A DNA stretch of 27,869 nt from DAMCAP01 sp964369265 (lineage in GTDB: Bacteria; Bacillota; Clostridia; Oscillospirales; Ruminococcaceae), in NCBI GenBank assembly GCA_964369265.1, contig CAYJEV010000016.1, positions 1 through 27,869 of the forward strand, written 5' to 3'. Positions 7,225 through 14,813 of this stretch are shown in pieces. Position 1 is the stretch's first letter. Every line of letters starts with the position of its first letter. Below the pieces are notes generated by a model that searched no databases, was not told where the DNA came from, and saw only the letters and a list, made by a program, of their open reading frames with translations. The position numbers and the translations under genes were made by a program.

Positions 7225-8916
7225 ATGTCCGAATATAAATTCAATGAATATTATAAGTATGACAAACTAACAAAACTTCTAAAGGAATATGCAGAAAAGT
7301 ATCCTCAGTTTTTTAAGCTAAGCTCTATCTGTACAACTGCAAAGGGGAGAGAAGTTTGGGTTTGCGAAATCACAGATTTTTCACACAAAACTCCTGAGCA
7401 AAAGCCCGCTTATTATGTTGATGCAAATCATCACGCCGGTGAAGTTACTGGAAGCATGGCAGCAATTCATCTTATTGTAACCTTGCTTGATAAATCACAT
7501 AAACAAAAATATGCAGACTTATTAAAAGATACTGTATTTTACATTATCCCTCGTATCTCCCCAGACGGAGCAGAGGCTTATCTTTCCTCTCCAAATAAGC
7601 TGAGAAGCGTTGACAGACCATATCCGCTTGAAAAGCCTCAAGACGGACTGCATATTGCTGATGTTGATGGCGATGGTGTTATAAGAATGATGCGTGTTAA
7701 ATCTCCTCTTGGATACTGGAAAGAGCATAAAGACGATGCTAGAGTTATGGTTAAACGTTCACCATCTGATTTTGGCGGAGAGTATTATAATGTTTATCCA
7801 GAGGGCATTATTGAGAACTTTGATGGAATAAACGTAAACCCAGCCCTTCATAAATGGGGGCTAGATTTTAACAGAAACTATCCTTTTGGTTGGTTCCCTG
7901 AAAATCGCCAACCTGGCGCAGGTGATTATCCATTATCTAACCCAGAAAACAAGGCTATTGCTGATTTTGTGCTTAGCCATAAAAATATCTGCTCTGCTGT
8001 TAGTTATCATACAACAGGCGGTGTGTATATTTATCCACCAGGAACAATGCCAGAGAAAAATGCTGACAAAAGAGATATGCAGATGTATCGTGAGATTGGC
8101 GCTATGGCAACAGAGGAAACTGGATTTAAGTGCCTAAATATATTTGATGCTTTCTTAACTGACACAGTGAACTATTCTTCTGGTGCTTTTGATGATTGGA
8201 TGTATATGACACAAGGCATTCCAACTTACACAGCCGAGCTTTGGAACTTGCAAGAGAGGGCTGGAGTTGAGAACATATATCCTCGTACAAAGCCAATGAC
8301 TGACGAAGAAAGAGCTAATTCTTATTATCTATGCTGCAAGTGGATAGACAAGAATGTTAAGAATGCTGAGTATGAGCCAATTAAAGCTTGGACAAAATTT
8401 GATCATCCACAACTAGGCGAAGTTGAGATTGGTGGGCTTGATTTTAAGTATAACTGGCAAAACTGCCCAGCTGATTATCTTCATGAAGAAGTTAAGAAAA
8501 ACACAGCTTTCTGCCTAAGAATGGCAATGACTGTTCCAAAGCTAAGTATAGACAGCTTAACTGCTCAAAAAGTTGCCGAGGGCGTTTACAAGCTTTCAGC
8601 TAGCGTTACAAACTATGGCTATATGCCAACATTTATCTGCAACGAAGCTAAGAAACTAAAGGTTGACCAACCAGTTAAGCTAGCTCTTGAGTTTGCTGGA
8701 GAAATGATTGAGGGCAAGGCTTTAACTGATATTGGGCATCTTGAGGGCTTCTCTGGCATCAACTCTAACTATATGTATGATGGCATTAATACACCAAAGC
8801 ACGACCCTTTAACGAAGGTTGCAACTTGGATTGTTAAAGCAGAGGCTGGAAGCGAAGTTACTCTTAATGTTTCACAACAAAAGAGCGGAGCTTTCTCAAA
8901 GAGCATAACGCTATAG
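7225..8916 (+). CDS. M14-family zinc carboxypeptidase-like protein
   Basis: Metallopeptidase of the M14 (carboxypeptidase A) fold. In the 563-residue product the zinc ligands are visible as HAGE (His70, Glu73) and YHTTGG (His262). The substrate-binding NRN is at 216-218 and the catalytic Glu is in TAELW (Glu338). A DVDGDGV segment (147-153) resembles a calcium-binding loop inside an insertion of about 70 residues. About 120 C-terminal residues beyond the catalytic domain look like a beta-sandwich. There is no signal peptide or membrane helix, so it is probably cytoplasmic, which is less common than secreted members. Start ATG at 7225 follows AAAGGGG. The acetyltransferase gene begins 17 nt after its stop, suggesting co-transcription. 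Natural substrate unknown; peptides or amide-linked metabolites are possible. Confidence 0.9.
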   Translation: MSEYKFNEYYKYDKLTKLLKEYAEKYPQFFKLSSICTTAKGREVWVCEITDFSHKTPEQKPAYYVDANHHAGEVTGSMAAIHLIVTLLDKSHKQKYADLLKDTVFYIIPRISPDGAEAYLSSPNKLRSVDRPYPLEKPQDGLHIADVDGDGVIRMMRVKSPLGYWKEHKDDARVMVKRSPSDFGGEYYNVYPEGIIENFDGINVNPALHKWGLDFNRNYPFGWFPENRQPGAGDYPLSNPENKAIADFVLSHKNICSAVSYHTTGGVYIYPPGTMPEKNADKRDMQMYREIGAMATEETGFKCLNIFDAFLTDTVNYSSGAFDDWMYMTQGIPTYTAELWNLQERAGVENIYPRTKPMTDEERANSYYLCCKWIDKNVKNAEYEPIKAWTKFDHPQLGEVEIGGLDFKYNWQNCPADYLHEEVKKNTAFCLRMAMTVPKLSIDSLTAQKVAEGVYKLSASVTNYGYMPTFICNEAKKLKVDQPVKLALEFAGEMIEGKALTDIGHLEGFSGINSNYMYDGINTPKHDPLTKVATWIVKAEAGSEVTLNVSQQKSGAFSKSITL

Positions 8917-8933
8917 GAGAATAGCTTAGAAAT

Positions 8934-9404
8934 ATGGTTTTTAGATTTGCCAAAAGAGAAGATACCCCTTTAATTCTCAGCTTTATAAAAGAATTAGCGG
9001 AGTATGAAAAGCTATTAGATGAAGTTGTTGCAACAGAAGAGCTGCTTGAAGAATGGCTTTTTGATAAAAATAAAGCAGAAGTTATCTTTATTATGCATGG
9101 CGAGAAAGAGGCTGGTTTTGCATTATTCTTTCATAACTTTTCAACCTTTTTAGGAAGAGGAGGCATATACTTAGAAGACTTGTTTGTGCTTCCAGAGTAT
9201 AGAGGGAATGGTTATGGCAAAGCACTTCTTAAAGAACTAGCTAGAATAGCTGTCGAAAGAAAGTGCGGAAGGCTTGATTGGTGGTGCTTAGACTGGAACA
9301 AGCCAAGCATCGAATTTTACCTCTCCTTAGGCGCAAAGCCAATGGAGGAATGGACAGTTTACAGAATCGATGGCGACACACTAACAAATCTAGCTAAACT
9401 TTAG
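8934..9404 (+). CDS. GNAT N-acetyltransferase (diamine/thialysine acetyltransferase-like)
   Basis: The 156-residue product carries the GNAT acetyl-CoA motif RGNGYGKAL (90-98) after the LEDLFVLPEY strand. It also has the DWNKPSIEFYLSLGA motif (120-134) typical of the SSAT-like subgroup, which acetylates polyamines or thialysine. The subgroup assignment is by motif; the substrate is not proven. The start at 8934 matches the family N terminus. Its best ribosome binding site (GGAG at 8916-8919) overlaps the peptidase stop codon and is 14 nt away, longer than usual, so translation may be weak or coupled to the upstream gene. A terminator follows at 9446. Confidence 0.92.
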   Translation: MVFRFAKREDTPLILSFIKELAEYEKLLDEVVATEELLEEWLFDKNKAEVIFIMHGEKEAGFALFFHNFSTFLGRGGIYLEDLFVLPEYRGNGYGKALLKELARIAVERKCGRLDWWCLDWNKPSIEFYLSLGAKPMEEWTVYRIDGDTLTNLAKL

Positions 9405-9445
9405 CTTAATTAAAGATAGTTGCGCTTTAAATAACATTTTATCTA

Positions 9446-9490
9446 CAAAACAACAGACGGTCAGCGATATGCTATCCGTCTGTTGTTTTG
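9446..9490 (+). terminator. Long-stem hairpin terminator
   Basis: CAAAACAACAGACGG (9446-9460) pairs perfectly with CCGTCTGTTGTTTTG (9476-9490), a 15-bp outer stem with an imperfect inner extension (AGC/GCT). The T run is inside the 3' arm and pairs with the A run, the usual shape of a bidirectional intrinsic terminator. Confidence 0.8.
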
Positions 9491-9491
9491 C

Positions 9492-9520
9492 TTGAAAGAT
9501 GATAATATTTATTGTATAAT
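9492..9520 (+). promoter_or_regulatory. Promoter of the two-gene unknown cassette
   Basis: TTGAAA (9492-9497), a 17-nt spacer and TATAAT (9515-9520). It begins one base after the upstream terminator stem ends. It also rules out the TTG at 9483 as a start for the next gene, since that codon is upstream of the promoter. Confidence 0.82.
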
Positions 9521-9551
9521 GATAGTAAAATCTTTTAGGAGAAGGCAGTGT

Positions 9552-10013
9552 ATGAAATTTAAAATACTCAAAATCTATTATGGATGGTTTGATGTAGAGC
9601 TTGATAGCGAAGTTGCTATCACAAATTCAGATTTTATGGGATGTGATGCACCACTATTGTTAATTAAAGCAATTAATAATCTCCTTAAGTCATCTAGTAA
9701 AATCGAGTGGGTAGCTTGGCATGGCGAACCTGACGCTTGTATTCTTCGCTTATCAGCAAATGAGGGTATACTAACATTAGAACTGTTTTATTCAAAAGTA
9801 GATTCTACTAAACTTGGTTATTCGGGAGAAGAGATAGCCCCTTATATTGAAGGCGAAATTTATAGCATAACTGGCAGTTTGAAAGGCTTTGCAGAGCAGG
9901 TTTTATCAGAGTTTAATAGATATTCTGAGGGAGATATGCTGGAACTATATGAAAAACATTGGGATGTATTCCCAGTCAAAGAGCTTAAAGAATTGCAGTC
10001 CTTATTGCACTAA
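9552..10013 (+). CDS. Hypothetical protein, 153 residues
   Basis: I do not recognise this family. The start at 9552 (MKFKILKIYYGWF) is preferred over the longer frame from 9483 because AGGAG lies at 9537-9541 and the promoter lies between the two. The product is soluble and acidic, with no signal peptide. It has an alternating strand-rich middle containing WVAWHGEPDACILRLS and a C-terminal helical end (MLELYEKHWDVFPVKELKELQSLL). It is followed 24 nt later by another unknown gene, so the two form a small operon with its own promoter and terminator. Size, acidity and isolation resemble bacterial immunity-type genes, but that is inference only. Confidence 0.85.
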   Translation: MKFKILKIYYGWFDVELDSEVAITNSDFMGCDAPLLLIKAINNLLKSSSKIEWVAWHGEPDACILRLSANEGILTLELFYSKVDSTKLGYSGEEIAPYIEGEIYSITGSLKGFAEQVLSEFNRYSEGDMLELYEKHWDVFPVKELKELQSLLH

Positions 10014-10037
10014 CAATTTGATAGGAGATATCTAAGA

Positions 10038-10577
10038 ATGAATGAAGTAATTGAGCGCATATTAGGTTTAGTTGATAAAAAGGGAGTTCAAAGGAACTGC
10101 AAATTAATATTAAAGAAACTAAGCTTTAAGTCTGCTAAAGATTTAGGAAATGTAAAAGAACTGGCTTTGTGGTTATATATCTATGGTATGTACGACGAAG
10201 CAATTGAAGTGTGTGACATAATAAAAGATGTGCAATTCACAGGGGATTACAGCTTGTGGGAGGTTGTAGATGCGGCACTATGCATTAAAGCTAGGATATT
10301 AAGAGAGCGAGGGAATACTGAAGAGAGCGCCGAAATAATCAGCTACATTAACCAATATAGAAACCCTGATTTATATAAAAATATAATTAAATGGTTTACT
10401 GTAACATTAGATATAAACATAAACAGCAATCTTAATAATTCTAATGGCAGGCAGTGGAGGCTTGTCAAGCTTATGTGTGCTATAAAATATAAAGAGGCTG
10501 GAAGTTTCCCGATTTCAGATGAAGATTTAGAGGCAGTTATCCAAAACTTAACTGCTATTCTTCAAGCTGAAAAATAA
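10038..10577 (+). CDS. Hypothetical all-helical protein, 179 residues
   Basis: Function not recognised. Start ATG at 10038 follows AGGAG. The product is predicted almost entirely helical. The stretch from LALWLYIYGMYDEAIEVCD to ALCIKARILRERGNTEESAEII has the paired-helix spacing of TPR-like repeats, and the gene ends with a shorter helical tail. It may belong to a DUF family seen near polymorphic toxin or immunity genes (DUF6707 comes to mind), but I cannot confirm this. It is the second gene of a two-gene operon ending in a strong hairpin terminator. Confidence 0.85.
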   Translation: MNEVIERILGLVDKKGVQRNCKLILKKLSFKSAKDLGNVKELALWLYIYGMYDEAIEVCDIIKDVQFTGDYSLWEVVDAALCIKARILRERGNTEESAEIISYINQYRNPDLYKNIIKWFTVTLDININSNLNNSNGRQWRLVKLMCAIKYKEAGSFPISDEDLEAVIQNLTAILQAEK

Positions 10578-10590
10578 ACAAATGAAATGA

Positions 10591-10626
10591 GGCTGTGACG
10601 AAAAAAAGAAACGTCACAGCCATTTT
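10591..10626 (+). terminator. Terminator of the unknown cassette
   Basis: GGCTGTGACG (10591-10600) pairs exactly with CGTCACAGCC (10612-10621) around an A-rich 11-nt loop, followed by ATTTTAGTTTTG. It lies 14 nt after the stop. Confidence 0.8.
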
Positions 10627-10686
10627 AGTTTTGAATAGCTCGATATTATTTTTTGATTTATAGATAGATAGTCAGTATTACTATTT

Positions 10687-10711
10687 TAGCATTTTTCTAT
10701 ACCCAATGCTA
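10687..10711 (-). terminator. Weak hairpin after the comM-like gene
   Basis: TAGCATT and AATGCTA form a 7-bp stem with an 11-nt loop, starting 2 nt downstream of the minus-strand stop codon. There is no T tract, so it is at best a weak terminator. The hairpin at 10591-10621 may act as back-up. Confidence 0.3.
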
Positions 10712-10713
10712 GC

Positions 10714-12228
10714 TTAATTTCTATCTCCGCTGCGAAGATGGATAGCTTGGGCGATATGCAGCTTGCTTATCTGCTTTTTTTGTTCAATATCGGCTATAGT
10801 CCTAGCAAGCTTTAAGATTTTATCATGGCCTCTTGCTGATAGACCTAGTTTATCAAAAGAGTCTTTAAGCAAGGTTTCGGCTGCACTTTCAAGCTCGCAA
10901 ACCTCCATTAAAATAGAATGGTTTATTTGAGAGTTTGTGCTGTAGTTTGTGTTTTTATATCTTTCGGCTTGGATCTCTCTTGTAGCGATGACCCTTCTAA
11001 GAATGCTCTTTGAGCTTTCGCTAGATTCTTTATCGGATAAGTCGCTATATTTAACAGGCGTTACACTAGCGTGTATATCAAATCTGTCCATAATAGGCCC
11101 GCTAATTCTAGCCTGATAACGTTTTATTGAATTAGCTGAACAGGTGCATCTGCTTCCTGTTCCATGATAGCCACATGGGCAAGGGTTCATTGCAGCGATT
11201 AACATAAAGTCGCAAGGGAAGCTTACTTTGCTAGTTGCTCTTGAAATAGTAACGAATTTATCTTCAATTGGTTGCCTTAATGAGTCAATGATTGTCGCTT
11301 GAAACTCAGGAAGCTCATCAAGGAACAACACACCATTATGTGAAAGAGAGATTTCTCCAGGCTTTATTGGCGAGCTGCCACCAACTAAAGCGGCAGAAGA
11401 GATGTTATGGTGTGGCGATCTAAAAGGACGGTTAGTAACTAAACCTTGGTTTTCTAATAGTAAACCAGAAACTGAAAACAGCTTTGTTGTTTCAATCTGC
11501 TCTTGATAGCTAAGGGGAGGGAGGATAGAAGGAATACGCTTTGCAAGCATGCTTTTGCCAGAGCCTGGAGTTCCAATCATAATTAGATTATGCCCTCCAG
11601 CTGCTGCAATCTCAATTGCTTTTTTGGCAAATTCCTGCCCCTTAACCTCCGACATATCAGGAAGAGAGCGGGAAACTTTCTCGCTTTCAGGGAAGGTGGA
11701 GGCGAGAGGAAGCTTTCGTATATCTCTAATGTGGTTTATAACATCTATTAAATGAGAGGCAACATAAACGTTGATATCCTTACAAATTCTGCCCTCACCA
11801 ACATTGCCCTTTGGTATAATAATATCGGTTATGCCATGTTTTTTAGCGTCGATTATCATAGGCAAAACGCCTTTGACAGCCCTAATCTCTCCACTAAAAG
11901 AAAGCTCTCCAATTAAGGCTATCTTTCTTTTAGGCAGTTCCCTCATTTCTGTTAAGATAGCTATAGCGATAGGCAGGTCATAAAGGCTTCCAGCTTTTTT
12001 AACATCGGCTGGCGCAAGGTTTACTATAACCCTTGTGAAAGGAAATCTTATACTAGAGGCAAGTATAGCAGCCCTAACCCTTTCTTTTGATTCTTTGATA
12101 GCAGCATCTGGAAGACCAATAATATCAAAATAAGGGTTGCCGTTTGAGATATTGCATTCAAGGCTAACAGGAAAAGAGGAAATACCATTTAAACCAAAAC
12201 ATTTTACTAGGTTAGCATTTTCGTTCAT
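10714..12228 (-). CDS. comM: YifB/ComM family AAA+ ATPase (Mg-chelatase-like)
   Basis: AAA+ protein of the ComM/YifB family. In Gram-negative species ComM is a hexameric helicase that promotes branch migration during natural transformation; the Firmicutes role is less studied. The 504-residue product is of normal length. An N-terminal ChlI/Lon-type domain includes NLAPADVKKAGSLYDLPIA (70-88). Walker A is GTPGSGKS (219-226), Walker B is LFLDE (301-305), and the Cys cluster (Cys350, 352, 361, 363) could bind a metal. The arginine-finger region GPIMDRFD (377-384) and a C-terminal SARGHDKILKLARTIAD helix (464-480) follow. Start ATG at 12228 has GAGGTG upstream. It is divergent from the rimP operon; no competence genes are visible in the window. 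Confidence 0.93.
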   Translation of the reverse strand: MNENANLVKCFGLNGISSFPVSLECNISNGNPYFDIIGLPDAAIKESKERVRAAILASSIRFPFTRVIVNLAPADVKKAGSLYDLPIAIAILTEMRELPKRKIALIGELSFSGEIRAVKGVLPMIIDAKKHGITDIIIPKGNVGEGRICKDINVYVASHLIDVINHIRDIRKLPLASTFPESEKVSRSLPDMSEVKGQEFAKKAIEIAAAGGHNLIMIGTPGSGKSMLAKRIPSILPPLSYQEQIETTKLFSVSGLLLENQGLVTNRPFRSPHHNISSAALVGGSSPIKPGEISLSHNGVLFLDELPEFQATIIDSLRQPIEDKFVTISRATSKVSFPCDFMLIAAMNPCPCGYHGTGSRCTCSANSIKRYQARISGPIMDRFDIHASVTPVKYSDLSDKESSESSKSILRRVIATREIQAERYKNTNYSTNSQINHSILMEVCELESAAETLLKDSFDKLGLSARGHDKILKLARTIADIEQKKQISKLHIAQAIHLRSGDRN

Positions 12229-12353
12229 CTTACACCTCGCAGATATTTATCTATATTATTTTGGGAAAATCAATATCATTTCTATATAATGGTATTATAA
12301 CATGGAACTCTATATAAATATAGTGAAAAATTTAATATAACATCAAAAAATAC

Positions 12354-12382
12354 TTGAAATTTCAAAAAAGATGTGATAATAT
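12354..12382 (+). promoter_or_regulatory. Putative promoter of the rimP-nusA-infB operon
   Basis: TTGAAA (12354-12359), a 17-nt spacer and TAATAT (12377-12382). An alternative -10 is GATAAT (12375-12380) preceded by TGT. The -35 sits in the 12-bp palindrome TTGAAATTTCAA (12354-12365). The site precedes a leader of about 90 nt. Confidence 0.6.
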
Positions 12383-12391
12383 ATTAAAGTA

Positions 12392-12447
12392 ATCAATTGA
12401 ATTGATGTTAGCAGAGGAAAGACTGGGATAATCCCAGTCTTTTGTTT
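12392..12447 (+). promoter_or_regulatory. rimP leader with attenuator-type hairpin
   Basis: A first small hairpin (ATCAAT-TGA-ATTGAT, 12392-12406) is followed by a perfect 10-bp stem, AAGACTGGGA (12419-12428), loop TAA, TCCCAGTCTT (12432-12441), ending in TTGTTTG. This has the form of an intrinsic terminator between the promoter and the rimP ribosome binding site. In Bacillus subtilis the nusA operon is known to be autoregulated by NusA-stimulated termination in its leader, so the same role is a reasonable inference here. Confidence 0.65.
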
Positions 12448-12478
12448 GTATCAAAGGCATATGATAAGGAGGAGAACT

Positions 12479-12964
12479 ATGTCAGGCAAAAGAACAACGG
12501 CAGAGATTTGCCATGAAATTGCGCTTCCAATAGCAGAGGAGTTAGGTCTTGAGCTTTGGGATGTACGCTTTGAGAAAGAGGGCAGTTTGTGGTATTTGCG
12601 CTTCTTTATTGATAAGGAAGGCGGAGTTGATATAAATGACTGCGAGAACTTCTCAAGAAGAATAGACCCTGTTTTGGATGAAAATGATCCTGTATCAAAT
12701 CAATACTACCTAGAGGTTTCAAGCCCTGGTGTTGAGAGAGATTTGTTAAGAGAGCATCATTTCATTAAATATATGGGCGAGGAAATCAGAATTAGGCTGA
12801 TAAGAGCTATCGAAGGCGTTAAAGAATTTGAGGGCAAGCTTGTTGGCTTTGAGGATGATAATATTAGTGTGATACCAGAAGGCAAAGAGGAAGCTATGCT
12901 TGTTCCAAGAAAAGGCACAGCTTATGTTCGACTAAAAGGTAATTTTAATTTCGGAGGAAACTAG
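12479..12964 (+). CDS. rimP: Ribosome maturation factor RimP
   Basis: RimP helps assemble the 30S subunit at an early step. The start is ATG at 12479, because a perfect AAGGAGGAG ribosome binding site lies at 12467-12475; the longer frame from TTG 12446 would begin within the leader hairpin region. The 161-residue product shows the family's N-terminal domain (ELGLELWDVRFEKEG, FIDKEGGVDINDCENFSRR) and the SSPGVERDL motif, then the Sm-like C-terminal domain (GKLVGFEDDNISV). First gene of the nusA operon; the stop is 3 nt before the nusA start. Confidence 0.96.
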   Translation: MSGKRTTAEICHEIALPIAEELGLELWDVRFEKEGSLWYLRFFIDKEGGVDINDCENFSRRIDPVLDENDPVSNQYYLEVSSPGVERDLLREHHFIKYMGEEIRIRLIRAIEGVKEFEGKLVGFEDDNISVIPEGKEEAMLVPRKGTAYVRLKGNFNFGGN

Positions 12965-12967
12965 AAA

Positions 12968-14219
12968 ATGGCTGTAAACAATCAAGGCAAGGAATTTTTC
13001 GGTGCGCTTGAATTATTAGAGAGCGAAAAAGGCATACCAATGGAGTATATGCTGGAGAAGATTAAAAATGCGATAACAATAGCAGTTAAAAAAGATGTTT
13101 GTGGCGGAGAGGATAACATCGTTATACTAGACCCACTAAAAAGAACTTTTTTTGTTGCTGTTAGAAAGACTGTTGTTGGTAGAGTTGAATATCCAAGCAC
13201 AGAAATAACTGTTGAGGAAGCTCATAAATATCGTCCTGGTGCGATGGTGGGAGAGATAATCGAAATACCAATGGCGACAAAAGATTTTGGCAGAATTGCA
13301 GCAATGAGCGCAAAGCAAGTTATTCGCCAAGCGATTAGAGAGGCTGAAAGAGGCCAATTATTAGCAGAGTACGAAAGCAAGAAATATGATATAGTAACTG
13401 CTAAGGTTGTTAGGCAAGATCCTAAAAAGGGCAACATTACAGTCGAGATTGGCAAATCAGAAGCGATACTTCCAAAATCAGAACAAACTCCTGGCGTTGT
13501 TTACAACGATGGAGATAAGATTAAGGTTTATGTTTCTGAAGTTCAAGACAACGATAAAGGCCCTCGTATCATGATTTCTCGTATAAATCCAGGCCTTGTT
13601 AAGAGATTATTTGAGCTTGAAGTTCCAGAAATTGAAGATGGAACTGTTGAGATTAAGGCTATCTCAAGAGAAGCGGGAACTAGAAGCAAGGTTGCTGTTT
13701 ATAGCAAGGATGAGAATGTTGATGCTGTTGGTGCATGTATTGGACCTAAAGGCTCAAGAGTTTCAAGCATTGTTGATGAGCTTGATGGCGAGAAGATTGA
13801 TGTTATAAAGTATTATGAAGATCCAGCGAAGTTTGTTGCAGAGGCGCTAAGCCCAGCAACAGTAGTTAGTGTGGAGATTGATGCTGTTGAACCAAAGACT
13901 TGCCATGTTGTTGTTCCAGACAATCAAATTTCTCTTGCTATAGGGAATAAAGGACACAATGCAAGACTAGCTGCAAGACTAACAGGCTGGAAAATTGATA
14001 TCAGACCTGAAAGCGGTGTATTCACTGAAAAGCAACCTGCAACTAATCCAGAAGCAACAATTGCATCAGAGAATATTGCTGATACAGCTGAGAAGGCAGA
14101 GGAAGNNNNNNNNNNNNNNNNNNNNNNNNNNNNNNNNNNNNNNNNNNNNNNNNNNNNNNNNNNNNNNNNNNNNNNNNNNNNNNNNNNNNNNNNNNNNNNN
14201 NNNNNCAGAGGAAGCATAG
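12968..14219 (+). CDS. nusA: Transcription termination/antitermination factor NusA, interrupted by a gap
   Basis: NusA binds RNA polymerase and modulates pausing and termination. Visible are the N-terminal polymerase-binding domain (LESEKGIPMEYMLEKIKNAI), an S1 domain (about 130-205), KH1 with GACIGPKGSRV, and KH2 with LAIGNKGHNARLAARLTGWKIDI. A short acidic tail follows. A 100-N gap (14106-14205) interrupts the tail and, taken literally, shifts the frame to a stop at 14225. I place the real stop at TAG 14217-14219: CAGAGGAAG occurs on both gap edges, and joining them restores the frame as ...AEKAEEA-stop, giving about 380 residues. As usual in Firmicutes, no E. coli-type acidic repeats are present. 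Confidence 0.93.
14106..14205. other. Assembly gap of 100 N inside nusA
   Basis: Exactly 100 N. CAGAGGAAG is present immediately before (14097-14105) and immediately after (14206-14214), so the two contig ends may overlap or flank a short repeat. The length shown is not real. Confidence 0.95.
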
Positions 14220-14229
14220 GTGAGTAAAC

Positions 14230-14493
14230 TTGAAAAGCAATCCTATTAGAATGTGTTCAGGCTGTCACGAAAGAAAAGAAAAGCATGAGTTAATAAGGGT
14301 TGTACGCTCTAAGGAAGGTGAAATCTCGCTTGATGAGAGAGGGAAAAAACCTGGCAGAGGGGTGTATATCTGCAAAAATGCTGATTGCCTGAAAAAAGCA
14401 AGAAAAGCAAAGCGATTTGAAAGAAGCTTTGAAAGCGAAATACCTTCAGAAGTTTATGAAACGCTTGAAAAGGAGCTTTTAAACATTGGATAA
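14230..14493 (+). CDS. ylxR: YlxR/RnpM family RNA-binding protein
   Basis: Small basic RNA-binding protein of the YlxR family, recently named RnpM in Bacillus subtilis because it binds RNase P RNA and modulates RNase P. The 87-residue product has the hallmark RMCSGCHERKEKHELIRVV at the N terminus and GRGVYIC...C later, with a basic C-terminal half. The start is TTG at 14230, with AGGTGAG at 14218-14224 overlapping the nusA stop. It overlaps the next gene by 8 nt, as is common for this pair. Confidence 0.93.
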   Translation: MKSNPIRMCSGCHERKEKHELIRVVRSKEGEISLDERGKKPGRGVYICKNADCLKKARKAKRFERSFESEIPSEVYETLEKELLNIG

Positions 14494-14788
14494 AAAAATA
14501 CTAACTAACCTGTCGCTAATGCGAAGAGCAAGAAAGCTGATGATGGGTTATGATCAAACTGCTGAGAGCATAGGCAGAGGATGTACCCTTGTGTTGTTTG
14601 CAAAGGATATATCCCCAAAAACCAAAGAGAGGATGCTCGCTCTCACAAATAAAATGAATGTAAGAACAAGAGATTTAGATTTCACAATAGCAGAGATTGA
14701 TTTTGTTGTTGGAAAGCCGATTGCTGTTATGGGAATAACAGATAAAGGCTTTAGCGATAACTTGCTATCTTTGTTAACAACCAATTAG
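14486..14788 (+). CDS. L7Ae-family K-turn RNA-binding protein (YlxQ-like)
   Basis: A 100-residue L7Ae/L30e-fold protein at the conserved position between ylxR and infB. The family pattern is visible: LMRRARKLMMGYDQTAESI, then LVLFAKDISPKTKERM and IAVMGITDKGFSDNL. Homologues bind kink-turn RNA. The start is TTG at 14486, inside the end of ylxR, with GGAG at 14471-14474, suggesting translational coupling. No ATG within the conserved N-terminal part fits better. Confidence 0.88.
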   Translation: MDKKILTNLSLMRRARKLMMGYDQTAESIGRGCTLVLFAKDISPKTKERMLALTNKMNVRTRDLDFTIAEIDFVVGKPIAVMGITDKGFSDNLLSLLTTN

Positions 14789-14813
14789 CAAAGCTAATAG
14801 AAAGGCGGTTAAT

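Noticed and set aside
9483..9551. Longer N terminus for the 153-residue hypothetical protein
   Set aside because: The extra 23 codons run through the promoter at 9492-9520 and start inside a terminator stem; AGGAG supports the start at 9552.
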